A DNA stretch of 64,000 bases from Chrysopilus asiliformis (GCA_964034945.1 OZ035960.1:68282994-68346993), one strand, 5' to 3'; numbered from the stretch's first letter, positions 45,401-55,500 are shown. Notes: a model not told the origin generated them from the letters alone. Made by a program: numbers and translations.

Positions 45401-46313
45401 CAGTACAACCTTGTTAGTCCGTACCTCCAGTAATCCGAATTATTCAATAATTCGGACAAGCTAATTCATTGCATTCTGCATATTGTAATCCGGATTTGAA
45501 CTATTTTGGTAATCCGGATTCACAGAATGACAGTAATTTTGTAGGTATTTCTGGCCAAGAAAATATACAGAGGGCTTCACATCCGATTTTAGAGCTATTT
45601 TGAGCCCACAGGATGATTCTTCGATAGGCATCTGTCATCCCTGTCTCTGGCATTGCATTTGGTTATTCATGTGATTTCGAAGTATTTCAAAATGCCACCG
45701 AAAGATCACATAAAACATTGTCTCTGGCCGAGAAAAACACCATTTTGGAAACTGGGCAGGGGAGATAGTGGTAAGGCATTAGCTAGAGAATTCCAAGTAG
45801 AAACTTCAACCATATCGGACGTCAAAAAGAACAGAGGATCAATTAACAGAAGTATAGATAGAGGAATCGATCAATGGAAATGATAACTTGCTGCCTCTAG
45901 AAGACGTGTGTAACGAAGAAGAGTAAGGTCTTGAAGTGGTTGAAATGAGAGGTAGTATTAAACATATAGTCGTCATCAACAGCTTCAGTGTATGTCTTGT
46001 CTACAATGGGTGGAAGAAAATCAAGCGGCATTTCAAGACACCCTTGCTATAAGGAGATTAAGGGAGTATGCAATACAGTCATTTTACAAACTAAAAAAAC
46101 TGTAAAACAAACTAATATTACTGAGTTTTTTAATAAACAGTTTTGTTTTTTTTATGATATCTTGTCTTCAACAATAAAATATATTTCTTGGATGTACTGG
46201 GAGTCTGTTTCGTAACTTTTACAGCAAAATAATAAAGTTCTTCTGTAATCCGGATATTTCGATAGTACGGATCACCTCCGTTTTAATTGATCCGAACTAA
46301 CGAGGTTACACTG
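45401..46313 (+). mobile_element. Tigger (pogo) derived MITE, 913 bp
   Basis: Terminal repeats cagtacaaccttgttagtcc (left) and, in reverse, cagtgtaacctcgttagttc (right), typical of Tigger. TA duplications at 45399-45400 and 46314-46315. The interior keeps a scrap of transposase (45690-45840). Inserted in the Gypsy pol gene without other disturbance, so it is the youngest of the four nested elements. Confidence 0.92.
45690..45840 (+). pseudogene. Tigger transposase N-terminal helix-turn-helix fragment
   Basis: Contains L-G-R-G-D-S-G-K-A-L-A-R-E-F-Q-V and S-T-I-S-D-V-K-K-N-R, the pogo/CENP-B N-terminal psq-type DNA-binding motif, in the frame from Met 45653. The rest of the transposase is missing, leaving only internal scraps up to 46130. 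Confidence 0.8.
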
Positions 46314-46315
46314 TA

Positions 46316-47342
46316 CTACATTTTCCATTATTTCAACTCCCTCGGTTTTTACCTCTAGCGGAGACTCTATTTCTTTTTCAATATAATTACCCTTTTCTCT
46401 ATTTTCTACTAATATCCCTTTTTCTATATCTTTTATTTCTATTTCCCTAGTATCCTTACACATTTTTTCTCTCTTATTCATAAACTTTTTCGGCGAAGCA
46501 TTTATATTGGTATGCTCTTGGTCACTAACGAAATCGACTTTCATGGACATGTTGAGTTGCGAATCAACAGGATAATCATGAATCACCTTGGACTCAATAT
46601 CCTTGTCTCCGAAATTTTCCGATTTCTCTGAAGAAAAAACTCTGCTAGATTCCCTGCCGACATTTTGCTGTGAAACAGCAGTATGTTCAACCTGAACTTT
46701 ACACACATCCCCTGTGGTTGCCAGACCCTCAGAAATTGATGAGCCTTTTGTCAAATCATTTTGATGACCTGATCGACGTTGGATCTCCTCTGTGACATTA
46801 TTTTCCTCAGAAAAATTCACGAGATTTGGAGCCTTATAACCCCCGTAAGGGAACGATTTACGACCTTTATTGGTATCACCTGACGACATCCTTGGGTTTA
46901 CTGTTAATTGTTCAGAAGGTTTCATAGAGTGATCCTCAAAATTTCGATCCTGAGATACATATGGCTCATGAATCGGAATTGTGACTTGGTATGCTGGGAA
47001 TTGCATACATCGCTGAGGCCCGAATATATTAGCTTTCGTCGACAAAAATTTATTACCTAATACTCCATCCCCTGGAATATTCTTAACATTATTTATAACT
47101 TGGAATTTCTCTGAAATTCCTTCCCCAATCAAAATTGTACCCTGACAACTACCTAATGTTTCACCTTGTCCATATACTCCTGCTAATTTTACTTTATTAC
47201 TTTTATCGACTATAGTTTCCTCTTTTAAACTATTTTCCTTTATCAAATTTATCTCAGCCCCCGTGTCCACTAAAAATTCAGATGCTTTGTTGTGTACAAT
47301 ATCCAAAGGTAACGTTACCATTGGTACTGTCACGGGTAGCAT
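46316..47342 (-). CDS. pol: Gypsy Pol, proximal part with aspartic protease
   Basis: Start of pol on the other side of the Tigger insertion. D-T-G-A at residues 26-29 is the protease active site in F-L-V-D-T-G-A-E-I-N-L-I, and a second-lobe segment has G-D-G-V-L-G-N-K-F-L near 92-101. A long Ser/Glu/Lys-rich linker of about 220 residues follows before RT, longer than usual. The frame runs into Tigger at 46313; deleting that insert restores continuity with 45398 in the same phase. The first Met is 33 nt past the gag stop in a different frame, so pol is probably made by frameshift or readthrough. Confidence 0.88.
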
Positions 47343-47374
47343 CTCGGAGTGCTGAGTACACCCTTTACGAATAT

Positions 47375-49201
47375 TTACTGGCGGTTGACTGGGGTGTTGG
47401 CAGCCACCCGTGTCCCGTTTCCCGCTGAGTTACCTTGCTTTTCTAGCCAAACTTGATGCGGATAACAAGAATCTATCCTATGTCCGCTACATAAGCAAAA
47501 TTCGCATGCATCCTCTTGTATCATTCGAAGGTTCGGTGGATTACGACAATCTTGCGATTTGTGTCCCCTTTTTTGACACCTATTACAAAATACATACGGA
47601 TCATTTTGACGACTTTTCGGACAGTTTCTCGCAAAATGGCCCGTATTACCGCAATTAAAACATTTTGAATTTTGAGTAGAATTTCTTGGAGCCGCGTTAG
47701 AATTTCTTTGAGGCTGTCTATTTTCAAATCGAGTCGATGAAAACCTATTTGCACTACTGGAATTACCATAATTGTTTCTATTTTGATTTCTAGAAAAATT
47801 GTCGAAAATCCTGTTTTGACTGTTTTGATTAAAATTTTGACCTATACTACCTCCGCGGAAATCTGAATTTTGTTGATCATAGCCTAACTGATTTGTTTTT
47901 TGATTCATTAACGCATAATCTGTAACGGACTGACTTTCAAACTTGTCCACTTCGATTACTTTTTTCATTATTTTTTTAATATCCCCTTCTTGTGTGTGAG
48001 CTAATTGCTTCAACATGGGGTTCCGTAAACCTAGTTTGAAAGTCCGTAACGCTATTTGATCAAATTCCGCGTTGAACGCTTCTTCTTGCCCCGGATATCT
48101 GGCTTGAGAGGCCTGTTTGCATTCGTTTAGAATTTGCAGTACTCTTCTCCCGTATGTTTCTACCGATTCTCCTGTCATTTGCCTACATTGTCTTAATTCA
48201 TCCCGAAGTTCCATGGGCAATTTGGATGGCATATAGGCCTGCACTAAGACTTTCTCCAATTCACTGAACGTCGATATATTTGAAATTTGGGCTAGCGTGT
48301 ATGCCTCGCCCTGCAACCCCATAGTGGAAATAAATTCCACATATGTCGCTTGTTGTTCGGGAGTTTGCAAAATTTGGTAGAAACTTTTTGCGATTTGCAA
48401 AAATCTCTGAATATCATTCCTTCTTGTTGGTGAAGGAGCACCGGAAAATGGGGGAAGTTGCCTACTTATGAAGTCTATCATCAACTGTGTTTTGTCATTA
48501 TCTATAAACGAGCTGTTTGATGCTTCTTCTAGTCCGTTCGCGTTACCAGTTAAATTTTGTGCGTCTTTCATTTTTATTAGCTTTTGGTTTTCTACTCTTA
48601 AATGTTCTATAGTTTTTTCGTAATCCCTAACCTTATCGTGTACTTTTGTTAGTTCCTCAAAAATACTACTAGACCCTACACTACTTGTTATTTTTCTAAT
48701 TTCGATAACACTTTTAGTTAAGCAATTCTTATCGTTATTTGGGCAGTTTCTGGCTATTTCATTTACCCTGTTTATTTGGCCTAGTAATTCCTCGTTAGTA
48801 CTCTCAGCTTCTTTTAAATTTTTCTTATTTTCCTTAATTCTATCCTCTAACGTAGCTTCTGTAATTTGTAATTTCCTAATATCGTTCTCGAACTCTATAT
48901 TCTTTTCTTTCACCTTTTCTATATATGTCTGGAGGGATGTTACTGTGATCTGGCTTGCTGATAATTTATCTGGGTTTTCTTTAATTAACTGTTCTAACCT
49001 TCGTACCTGTTCACTGTTAAGCAGTAGTTTTAATTCTTCTAATAAAATTTCCTGAGTATAACCAAAATCTTCTCTAAGCCTAAGTATCACTTGTCTAAAC
49101 TGTTCCTTTTGATTTTTTACTTGTTCTAATTCTATTTCAATTGTTTTGTACCGATCTAGCTCTTCTTTTGTGAGAATGTTCTCCCCTTTTCTTTTACTCA
49201 T
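47375..49201 (-). CDS. gag: Gypsy Gag with three zinc knuckles
   Basis: 608-aa open frame. Residues about 5-220 are rich in Glu/Lys/Leu heptad-like stretches and probably coiled coil. Then comes a retrotransposon gag capsid region (about 240-430) with P-P-F-S-G-A, Y-M-P-S-K-L-P and R-Q-M-T-G-E-S-V-E-T-Y-G-R-R. An Asn/Arg/Gln-rich stretch leads to three C-x2-C-x4-H-x4-C knuckles near 512-526, 537-550 and 566-579. The knuckles package RNA. The start Met follows about 800 bp of leader. No stop or shift seen. Confidence 0.92.
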   Translation of the reverse strand: MSKRKGENILTKEELDRYKTIEIELEQVKNQKEQFRQVILRLREDFGYTQEILLEELKLLLNSEQVRRLEQLIKENPDKLSASQITVTSLQTYIEKVKEKNIEFENDIRKLQITEATLEDRIKENKKNLKEAESTNEELLGQINRVNEIARNCPNNDKNCLTKSVIEIRKITSSVGSSSIFEELTKVHDKVRDYEKTIEHLRVENQKLIKMKDAQNLTGNANGLEEASNSSFIDNDKTQLMIDFISRQLPPFSGAPSPTRRNDIQRFLQIAKSFYQILQTPEQQATYVEFISTMGLQGEAYTLAQISNISTFSELEKVLVQAYMPSKLPMELRDELRQCRQMTGESVETYGRRVLQILNECKQASQARYPGQEEAFNAEFDQIALRTFKLGLRNPMLKQLAHTQEGDIKKIMKKVIEVDKFESQSVTDYALMNQKTNQLGYDQQNSDFRGGSIGQNFNQNSQNRIFDNFSRNQNRNNYGNSSSANRFSSTRFENRQPQRNSNAAPRNSTQNSKCFNCGNTGHFARNCPKSRQNDPYVFCNRCQKRGHKSQDCRNPPNLRMIQEDACEFCLCSGHRIDSCYPHQVWLEKQGNSAGNGTRVAANTPVNRQ

Positions 49202-49980
49202 TTATAAATTTAAAACAAAATATTTTCATTTTACTTATAATTTTTTTGCGGATACCATAGTTAATTTTTTTTTTTTAAACTACCCAATACAATTTATTTA
49301 CTTTATTATTACTTCACGTACCTCCGAAAAATTTGATCTGCATCGTTGTGTTGCACTGTTCCTGACCTCTCCCAATTTTGATTTTCAGCTGACGAAATGT
49401 TTTCCCACTAATTATAAAGTTGATTGTCCGCCTTTAAAACGCCACTTGAAAGCTGATTCCAACGTTGACCTAGTTGTAGCACACTTCTTGTAAGATGACA
49501 CTGCACGCAATTGTTGTTGCACTTGATGCGGTGTTTTACCGTTCGCTGATTCTATTCCTCCAAACTGCTTCCTATGTTGGCTGCTTTGCTGTTTCTTTTT
49601 CGTTTTGGTTTTCTGTTACCCTGCACTTGATATGACTTGCAGAGTAATTCAACTGATGATTTTTCGTTGTTGAAATGAAAATTCGATTTACTAGTCTGAT
49701 GTTGCTGCCTCTGGTCACTTTTCCGCTTATTGTTTTATGGTTAATTTGAAACTTTCTGCTGCCAAGTCCGATATCTGCCTACTGCTGATGTTCACTGCTA
49801 CGTTTCCCGTTCTGATGATCACTAATTTTCACTTTACACTGTAGTTCGAAGATTATTTTTACGTACGGATTATTTAATTTGTGTACGTTTAACGACTGTT
49901 CAATTTTAGATTGTTATTAACTTTCACTTTATTATTATCGTTCGTAGATTCTTTTTACGTAAATTTTTTTTTTTTTACGT
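49202..49980 (-). other. Gypsy 5' leader
   Basis: About 780 bp of non-coding leader between primer-binding site and gag, with t/a runs near 49268 and 49968. No gene seen; a short frame on the other strand (49146-49493) has no similarity I recognise. Confidence 0.75.
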
Positions 49981-49996
49981 TTACCGGCTGCGCCAA
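49981..49996 (-). other. Primer-binding site
   Basis: On the minus strand TGGCGCAGCCGGTAA begins two bases after the 5' LTR end. It resembles the TGGCGCAGTCGGTA primer sites of several Gypsy lineages. The tRNA is not assigned. Confidence 0.7.
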
Positions 49997-49998
49997 TA

Positions 49999-50576
49999 TG
50001 TCGTGTTGTGTTTTTCCTAAACACGCCGAGTGGACATATACACTTCTCACAAAATAAAACACTGTATAAATTTTACTTTCAATTTATTTAAGTAACACTT
50101 TTCTAATAGGTAATTACAACTTTCGATTAACTTAATGAAATTAATAATATGAATTACAACTTTCGATTAACAATTAATAAGTTACTAAAACTGCACGTCC
50201 GACTACTTCCGTGATCCAACCAGAACTCTCTTGTTAAACTCACTGAATCGATCATCGATCGATTACCATTACAAAGTCCAATGTACTGGTTTGACATTAA
50301 ATCTTTTAGTTATTGGGAAATAACAATTATAAATCTTTTAGTTATTGGGAAATAGCAATTATTTGGTGACCAAGCTATATCAGCTTAAGATTTGGGTCAC
50401 TTCTTTTATAATTGCTTAACTTACATTAATTACAATTATTATTAATTTATTGAACTTTGAAGACATGCAGAAGTTAGCATATTCATGTTTTCCATTATTC
50501 GTACGATGAACCCAAGTTAACCGAGGGTGCAAAGTACATAATTCTTATTTAAACATGAGAATACCTACTCACCACA
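49999..50576 (-). repeat. Gypsy 5' LTR (578 bp)
   Basis: Matches 41034-41610 over its full length; most differences sit in one stretch (about 50064-50118). TG...CA ends and gttg duplication outside. Confidence 0.93.
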
Positions 50577-50815
50577 GTTGTTTTAATAGCTGTACGGTGA
50601 CTTTTTGCGCTCTTAAAAAAGCATATTTTTAGTTAAAGTAATAAATTTAAGTAATAAATTATTATTTTTTTAATTATTTTTTTTACAGATCTGTAAAGAA
50701 TTGTCCAAGCAACAAAATCTTGTAACCAGAATTTGAAAAATAAATACAGTGTTTGCTATATTTAGTATTTTATTCAAAAATCGTCACTGTACGCTGACTT
50801 TTTACACTCACTGTA

Positions 50816-51180
50816 GGTAAAAACGAAATTTGTTATTTATTGTTATTAAATATTTTCAGAAGCAGAGCAATGCCACCCAGAGATTAACCATTGTTGGCTT
50901 TACGGTTTTATGCGACAGGTTGTTTTTAAAGGGCGTGTGCTGATTTCTCAAAAGTTTCGGCTAGTCTCACTGGTCGTGTGGTAGCTAAGGTTTCAAAAGC
51001 TATTGCGGCGCTGGATCATGATATGATAAAAATCCCAAACACCATACAAGAAATCCGAAAATCGTTTCCATTTGACAGAAGTGCTTTCAGCGCCACGATC
51101 GGACAATAAAACATTCAAAACAATAGCCTTCGTGATTAGAAACAAGCCGTGATGCTGCTTTTGATTATAAATTTAAGGTC
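50816..51180 (+). pseudogene. Harbinger transposase (HARBI1-like), central part with a probable 43-bp intron
   Basis: Continuation of the gene at 39406-39625. A gtaaaa...ttttcag segment at 50817-50859 looks like a small intron; splicing it keeps the frame. Then follows A-L-R-F-Y-A-T-G-C-F, D-F-S-K-V-S and V-V-A-K-V-S-K-A-I-A-A-L, the conserved HARBI1 region before the DDE core. Two TAA stops fall where family members usually have Gln (before P-L-L-A-L-R and after G-C-F). Later D-A-A-F-D-Y-K-F near 51150 recalls the V-C-D-A segment with a catalytic Asp, but frames shift and large parts are lost. Dead gene. Confidence 0.65.
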
Positions 51181-51628
51181 ACTATTTCGACCACGATTTC
51201 ATTGATTTCTTCGGTTCTTTGCTTCGCGAAACAAGATATAAAGGTGGTGAATTACTCGAAAGCTATAACGGATAATTTGCATCGTACCTTTCACTTCGAA
51301 AATCCTTTAATAAGAACACACAATTATAGAAAATACCTCTTTATGTGACGTCACGATAGTTTGTATCAAGGTGGTGTTTTATTGTATCCAGTATGCAGGA
51401 GTTGTGGAACCTTATTTCGAGAGTTGCTATACCGAGTTGGAATTTTCATGAAGATGCCCAAGTTAAAGATATCTTCGATATATCTTTATCTGCGGTATAG
51501 CTATCTGACAGAAAAACTAAATATGAAGACCTCGGGCATAAGAGACTTAAGTCGATTTTCATATGAAGCGACAATGTTCATTTTGCAGGTTCAAATACAG
51601 CTCATATTGAAAATATACTGAAGTCGAC
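51181..51628. other. No recognised gene
   Basis: Probably decayed 3' part or flank of the Harbinger gene. Contains gatatc-type motifs at 51465-51500 similar to those at 39255-39315. The 86-aa frame at 51361 has no recognisable motif. Confidence 0.4.
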
Positions 51629-51632
51629 TTAA

Positions 51633-51861
51633 CACTAGATTGCCCAAGGAAGTCAAGCAGTCAAAATGACTGCTTTTGGCAATATAGGTATAACACATAT
51701 ATACATATATATACCGGAAATGAAGGAGGGGGGAGGTAACTACAATTATTAATAAACGCATTTATATGTTGTACAAAAAGTCACAAAATTCTAACAAATT
51801 GTGTCATTATATACATAATTGTTTTTCTCATTGAAATTAAAAAGCAGGGCAATCTATAGTG
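51633..51861. mobile_element. piggyBac-type MITE (229 bp)
   Basis: Flanked by TTAA on both sides (51629-51632 and 51862-51865). Ends cactagattgccc and gggcaatctatagtg are inverted repeats with a 2-bp difference. No coding content; contains a tatata-rich middle. Confidence 0.8.
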
Positions 51862-51865
51862 TTAA

Positions 51866-52254
51866 GCAGTTATAGGTTGTCACTACCTATATGACAATAA
51901 AAAAATACACCAAAAGCCAAAACAGTCATTTTTCATAATGTTTTATACCAACAACAACATTGAATTTATGACTAGAACCATTCGGATCAAGTTCGGCGAT
52001 AAGTCCCCAGTGCTTTTGCACATTATGCAAGTTTTGATTTTTTTAAATGTTCACATATTTTCAGATGATGAGTTTATGCAAAAAATAGTTACTAATCTTT
52101 TGGTTTTCAAACAAAACGAAGTTTTGGGCGAATAATTAAAAAAACCTTTTTTAAATATTACTCCTTCGTTAAATAATACAAAGTAAAACAAATAGAAAGT
52201 AGGTATTTCACGCGATATTGATTTGACTCGAGTCGACAAAACTAAACCTTGGGT
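51866..52254. other. No recognised gene
   Basis: Unique-looking AT-rich sequence between the piggyBac MITE and the protein remnant. A 65-aa frame (51938-52135) has no motif I recognise. Confidence 0.4.
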
Positions 52255-52696
52255 TTAACTTTGAACGCGATTCGGAATTTCGGTGTCAAACCTAACGCAC
52301 GCACTCAAGCGCCATTTGGCTTCTACTATAATTATTTTCTTTACAACTTCATTAGGAAATTTGCCTCCTGATTTCAACCAATGCTTCAACCAATTGCTGA
52401 TTGACACGGCATCGTGGCATTCAGTGACTTGGCGGATCACAGGAAAAGGCCCGAACTGGCATTGAAGGACTGTCATATACAAAAATAAGTGTTTTGACAC
52501 TGCTCCATCGACGTGTTTCAACTTTGGTGCTACTTTCCCAGTTGCATCTATTATTAAAGCTGTTGCACAATCGTATTTGGTGGCTAGACCAAAAATGCAC
52601 GAAAAAGGGATCATAGCCGATGTCATGCACTACGTTTTGACCTTTTATGGTTTTTCGTTTAAGAATAGACAATGCTTTGATGGAGTTTTTGTCCAA
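52255..52696 (-). pseudogene. Unassigned protein gene, C-proximal piece (transposase-like?)
   Basis: Two overlapping frames together read like one protein: H-D-I-G-Y-D-P-F-F-V-H-F-W-S (frame from 52696), then after a shift near 52590 I-I-D-A-T-G-K and F-L-Y-M-T-V, P-V-I-R-Q-V-T-E-C-H-D, I-S-N-W-L-K-H-W-L (frame 52626-52255). The layout of D-A-T-G, then P-V, then W-L-x-x-W-L resembles a family of uncharacterised arthropod and cnidarian proteins that may have a transposase-like core; I recall the pattern only loosely. The N-terminal piece is at 55728-56054, separated by repeats. Function not known. Confidence 0.45.
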
Positions 52697-52737
52697 GAAC
52701 TGTGATTTTTTTTTCGTGTTTCACATTTCTCAATACT

Positions 52738-53945
52738 TTTTAAAAGCTTTTATTTAGCTTGCCTTCGTGTCTGTCTGTCTGTCTGTTTGTCTGTTTGTCA
52801 GATCAAATCTTGCAACCCAATTTTGACCCACTTCCACTTGTCCGATTGACTTGAAATTTTGCACACTTATATAAGTCTGATGACAATACAATATTTTCAC
52901 TACTTCGTCCTTGTAAGGATAACGGAAGGTCCTGTAAGGATAACGTGATTATCCTTTTCTCCAAATTTTCCGGAAAAAAATCTATTCTGGGGGTTTTTGA
53001 AGTCGCTGAATCCGAATCTGTCGTTAAAAAGTCTGTAAGGATAACGAAAGGTCCTGTAAGGATAACGTGATTATCCTTTTCTCCAAATTTTCCGGAAAAA
53101 AATCTATTCTGGGGGTTTTTGAGGTCGCAAAATCCGAATCTGCCATTAAAAAGTCTGTAAGGATAACGGAAGGTCCTGTTAGGATAACGTGATTATCCCT
53201 TTCTCCAAATTTTCCGGAAAACATCTATTCTGGGGGTTTTTGGGGTCGCTGAATCCGAATCTGTCATTAAAAAGTCTGTAAGGATAACGGAAGGTCCTGT
53301 AAGGATAACGTGATTATCCTTTTCTCTAAATTTTCCGGAAAAAAATCTATTCTGGGGTTTTTGGGGTCGCTGAATCCGAATCTGTCATTAAAAATCAGTA
53401 AGGATAACGGAAGGTCCTGTAAGGATAACGTGATTATCCTTTTCTCCAAATTTTCCGGAAAAAAATCTATTCTGGGGGTTTTTGAGGTCGCTAAATCCGA
53501 ATCTGCCATTAAAAAGTCTGTAAGAATAACGGAAGGTCCTGTAAGGATAACGTGATTATCCTTTTCTCCAAATTTTCCGGAAAAAAATCTATTCTGGGGG
53601 TTTTTGAGGTCGCTAAATCCGAATCTGTCATTAAAAAGTCTGTAAGGATAACGGAATGTCCTGTAAGGATAACGTGATTATCCCTTTCTCCAAATTTTCC
53701 GGAAAAAAATCTATTTTGGGGGTTTTTGGGGTCGCTGAATCCGAATCTGTCACTAAAAAGTCTGTAAGGATAACGGAAGGTCCTGTAAGGATAACGTGAT
53801 TATCCTTTTCTCCAAATTTTCCGGAAAAAATCTATTCTGGGGGTTTTTGGGGTCGCTGAATACGATTCTCAAGTTAAAAAGCCTGTAAGGACATCTCAAA
53901 TGTAAGGATATATATTCGAAGACTAAAAAGAACAAAATAAAAAAA
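52738..53945 (+). repeat. Dispersed repeat C, copy 1, with 121-bp minisatellite
   Basis: Begins ttttaaaagcttttatttag, then tgtctgtctgtctg, then text shared with 63111-63280 (ttttgacccacttccac, ttgaaattttgcacacttat). From about 52908 it becomes about eight tandem 121-bp units (aaggataacggaaggtcctg ... tccggaaaaaaatctattct ... ggtcgctgaatccgaatctg). A divergent last unit ends near 53910. It lies inside the unassigned gene. No coding value. Confidence 0.9.
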
Positions 53946-53951
53946 AATAAA

Positions 53952-54196
53952 AAAAAAATTTTTAAAAAAAGCTTTTATTAAAAAGAATGCACTAAAAAGA
54001 AAAAAATAATTTTCTGGACGCTGTGTATCACAAATATAAAAGCTTTTAAAAAGCGAGATAAAGCATAAAACAATAAAATAAAAATTTTTCTCGCTTTTAA
54101 AAAGCTTTTATATTTGTGATACACAGCGTCCAGAAAATTATTTTTTTTCTTTTTAGTGCATTCTTTTTAATAAAAGCTTTTTTTAAAAATTTTTTT
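53952..54196. repeat. Large hairpin: inverted repeat with ~106-bp arms
   Basis: 53952-54057 and 54090-54196 are inverted copies (shared text includes ttctggacgctgtgtatcac and tataaaagcttttaaaaagc) around a 32-bp AT-rich loop. The aaaagctttta motif also opens repeat C at 52738 and 63113, so the hairpin may be the other terminus of that repeat family. Confidence 0.85.
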
Positions 54197-54383
54197 TTAA
54201 TTTTTTTCCCATATAATCGACCCAAAGTGACATCCTCTTTGACCATGTCTGCAGCTTTGTCATTTCGGTATCGAAAAACTGATTAATGTATCAGCTCTTC
54301 GGCTATCTGTTCCCGAGTTGGACCCCGAAGTTGCCTCTTTCCACAATTTTTGTCCCCTTCCGTGATATTGCACGTGATTTTAA

Positions 54384-55008
54384 CCCTAATCCGCACACCC
54401 GGTGACTTTGAGTCACCGATTCAGTTTTGAGAGTGATTGTTACGAATGTTAGAAAAGTTATTGCATTCATGCTCCTTGACTTTGTTTTTTTATGCCAATA
54501 CTATTTAAAAATGAAAAAAAAATTAAATTTTTTTACTACAACAATAATATTTCGCTTTTATGAAATTCACCCTTAATCCACGCAGGCGGTGACTTACAGT
54601 CTCCGTAACGGTTTTACCAGGAAAGAAAGGTTATTTTGGTATCACTTTGCTTCTGTTTCGCAAAATATCGGACCGTAGTAGAGGATAATAACTGTAGCAT
54701 TTCCCAAAAGTTGCTTCCTGTGTCCCAAGTTGCTTCCTGTGCCCCCATTGCTAAGGTCGCGGTTTGAAGCAAATATGTACAAATGCAAAAAAAATGTTTG
54801 TAACGAAAATTTTTGAAAATCTATTTTATGCTACAAATATAAAGAGTACGAATGATGTACATATATATAAATAAATATTATTAACTGAATTAAAAAATGC
54901 AAACTTACAAAATTTTTTTTTATTGAATTATTCTTTTTTTTTCGGCATGGTGACTGTGAGTCACCGCCTGCGTGGATTAAGGACAAAATTAGCCTGAGCT
55001 GATTAGGG
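54384..55008. mobile_element. piggyBac-type MITE (625 bp) with nested inverted repeats
   Basis: TTAA on both sides (54380-54383, 55009-55012); ends ccctaatc and gattaggg. Inside, a second inverted pair ttaatccacgcaggcggtga (54573) and its mirror (54949-54981) is also adjacent to ttaa, and a ggtgact...agtcacc palindrome follows the left end. No protein gene. Confidence 0.75.
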
Positions 55009-55012
55009 TTAA

Positions 55013-55500
55013 CAACGTTCGCATCCGAGGAAGAAAATGTGCACATTAGCTTACTGCCACAAGCACAATTCCCTAAAATTCAATATATTTTTAGCCACCA
55101 CAAAAATGCTATTTAACGATTGGCTTTTGTCCGAAGTGCATTTATCGGGAGACAAAATGAATATTTGTTCGGAAAAGGAATGTACATTTGTTCGGCAAAT
55201 TTGCGGTTAAATTTTTTATTTAAAACCTAAAGCAAGCAAATTGCTTCACTGAAGGAAAACAAAAAAGCAAAAAAAAGTGACAATTCAGCGTCCACGAAGT
55301 ACTTCACATACATCGAAGTCGTGAGTCGAAACAGTGAGTCAGTTTAGAAATACAGAAGTATTTCGTCGAAATATCTTCCATTCACACGGTCATTAGACCA
55401 ATATTCATTTTGCTCGCGCCAATGCACTCCAAATAGAAAGCCCGGCAGTCTTACTATAAATTAGGAATCAAAAACTTATTTTTAAGATACTCAAAATATT
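55013..55500. other. No recognised gene
   Basis: Sequence between the piggyBac MITE and the N-terminal remnant. No motif seen. Confidence 0.4.

Larger units (their letters stand above)
41034..50576 (-). mobile_element. Ty3/Gypsy LTR retrotransposon (9.5 kb) with Tigger insertion
   Basis: LTRs at 41034-41610 and 49999-50576, flanked by the 4-bp duplication gttg (41030-41033 and 50577-50580). The order on the minus strand is LTR, primer-binding site, leader, gag, protease, RT, RNase H, integrase, polypurine tract, LTR. There is no env. Gag and pol are open except for a 913-bp Tigger MITE in pol, whose removal leaves the frame continuous. Integrase downstream of RT places it in Ty3/Gypsy. It is inserted in the right arm of the Tc1 palindrome. 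Confidence 0.93.
39626..50813. mobile_element. Palindromic Tc1-derived element (net about 1.64 kb) interrupted by a Gypsy element
   Basis: Ends cagtgagtgtaaaaagtcag (39626) and its mirror at 50813, flanked by TA (39624-39625, 50814-50815). The interior is one large palindrome centred near 40444: 39626-40443 mirrors 40445-41033 plus 50581-50813. Each arm holds the same C-terminal half of a Tc1 transposase pointing outward, so this is an inverted dimer of one element end and not a normal Tc1. Arms differ by a 24-bp indel (about 40213-40240) and a few substitutions. The Gypsy element 41034-50576 sits in the right arm. Confidence 0.88.

Noticed and set aside
42317..45464. Plus-strand frames opposite Gypsy pol
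   Set aside because: Antisense shadows of a long coding region with clear protein motifs on the minus strand.
51938..52135. 65-aa plus-strand frame
   Set aside because: No motif, and not supported by neighbours.
53024..53935. Short frames across the 121-bp minisatellite
   Set aside because: Periodic artefacts of the tandem repeat.
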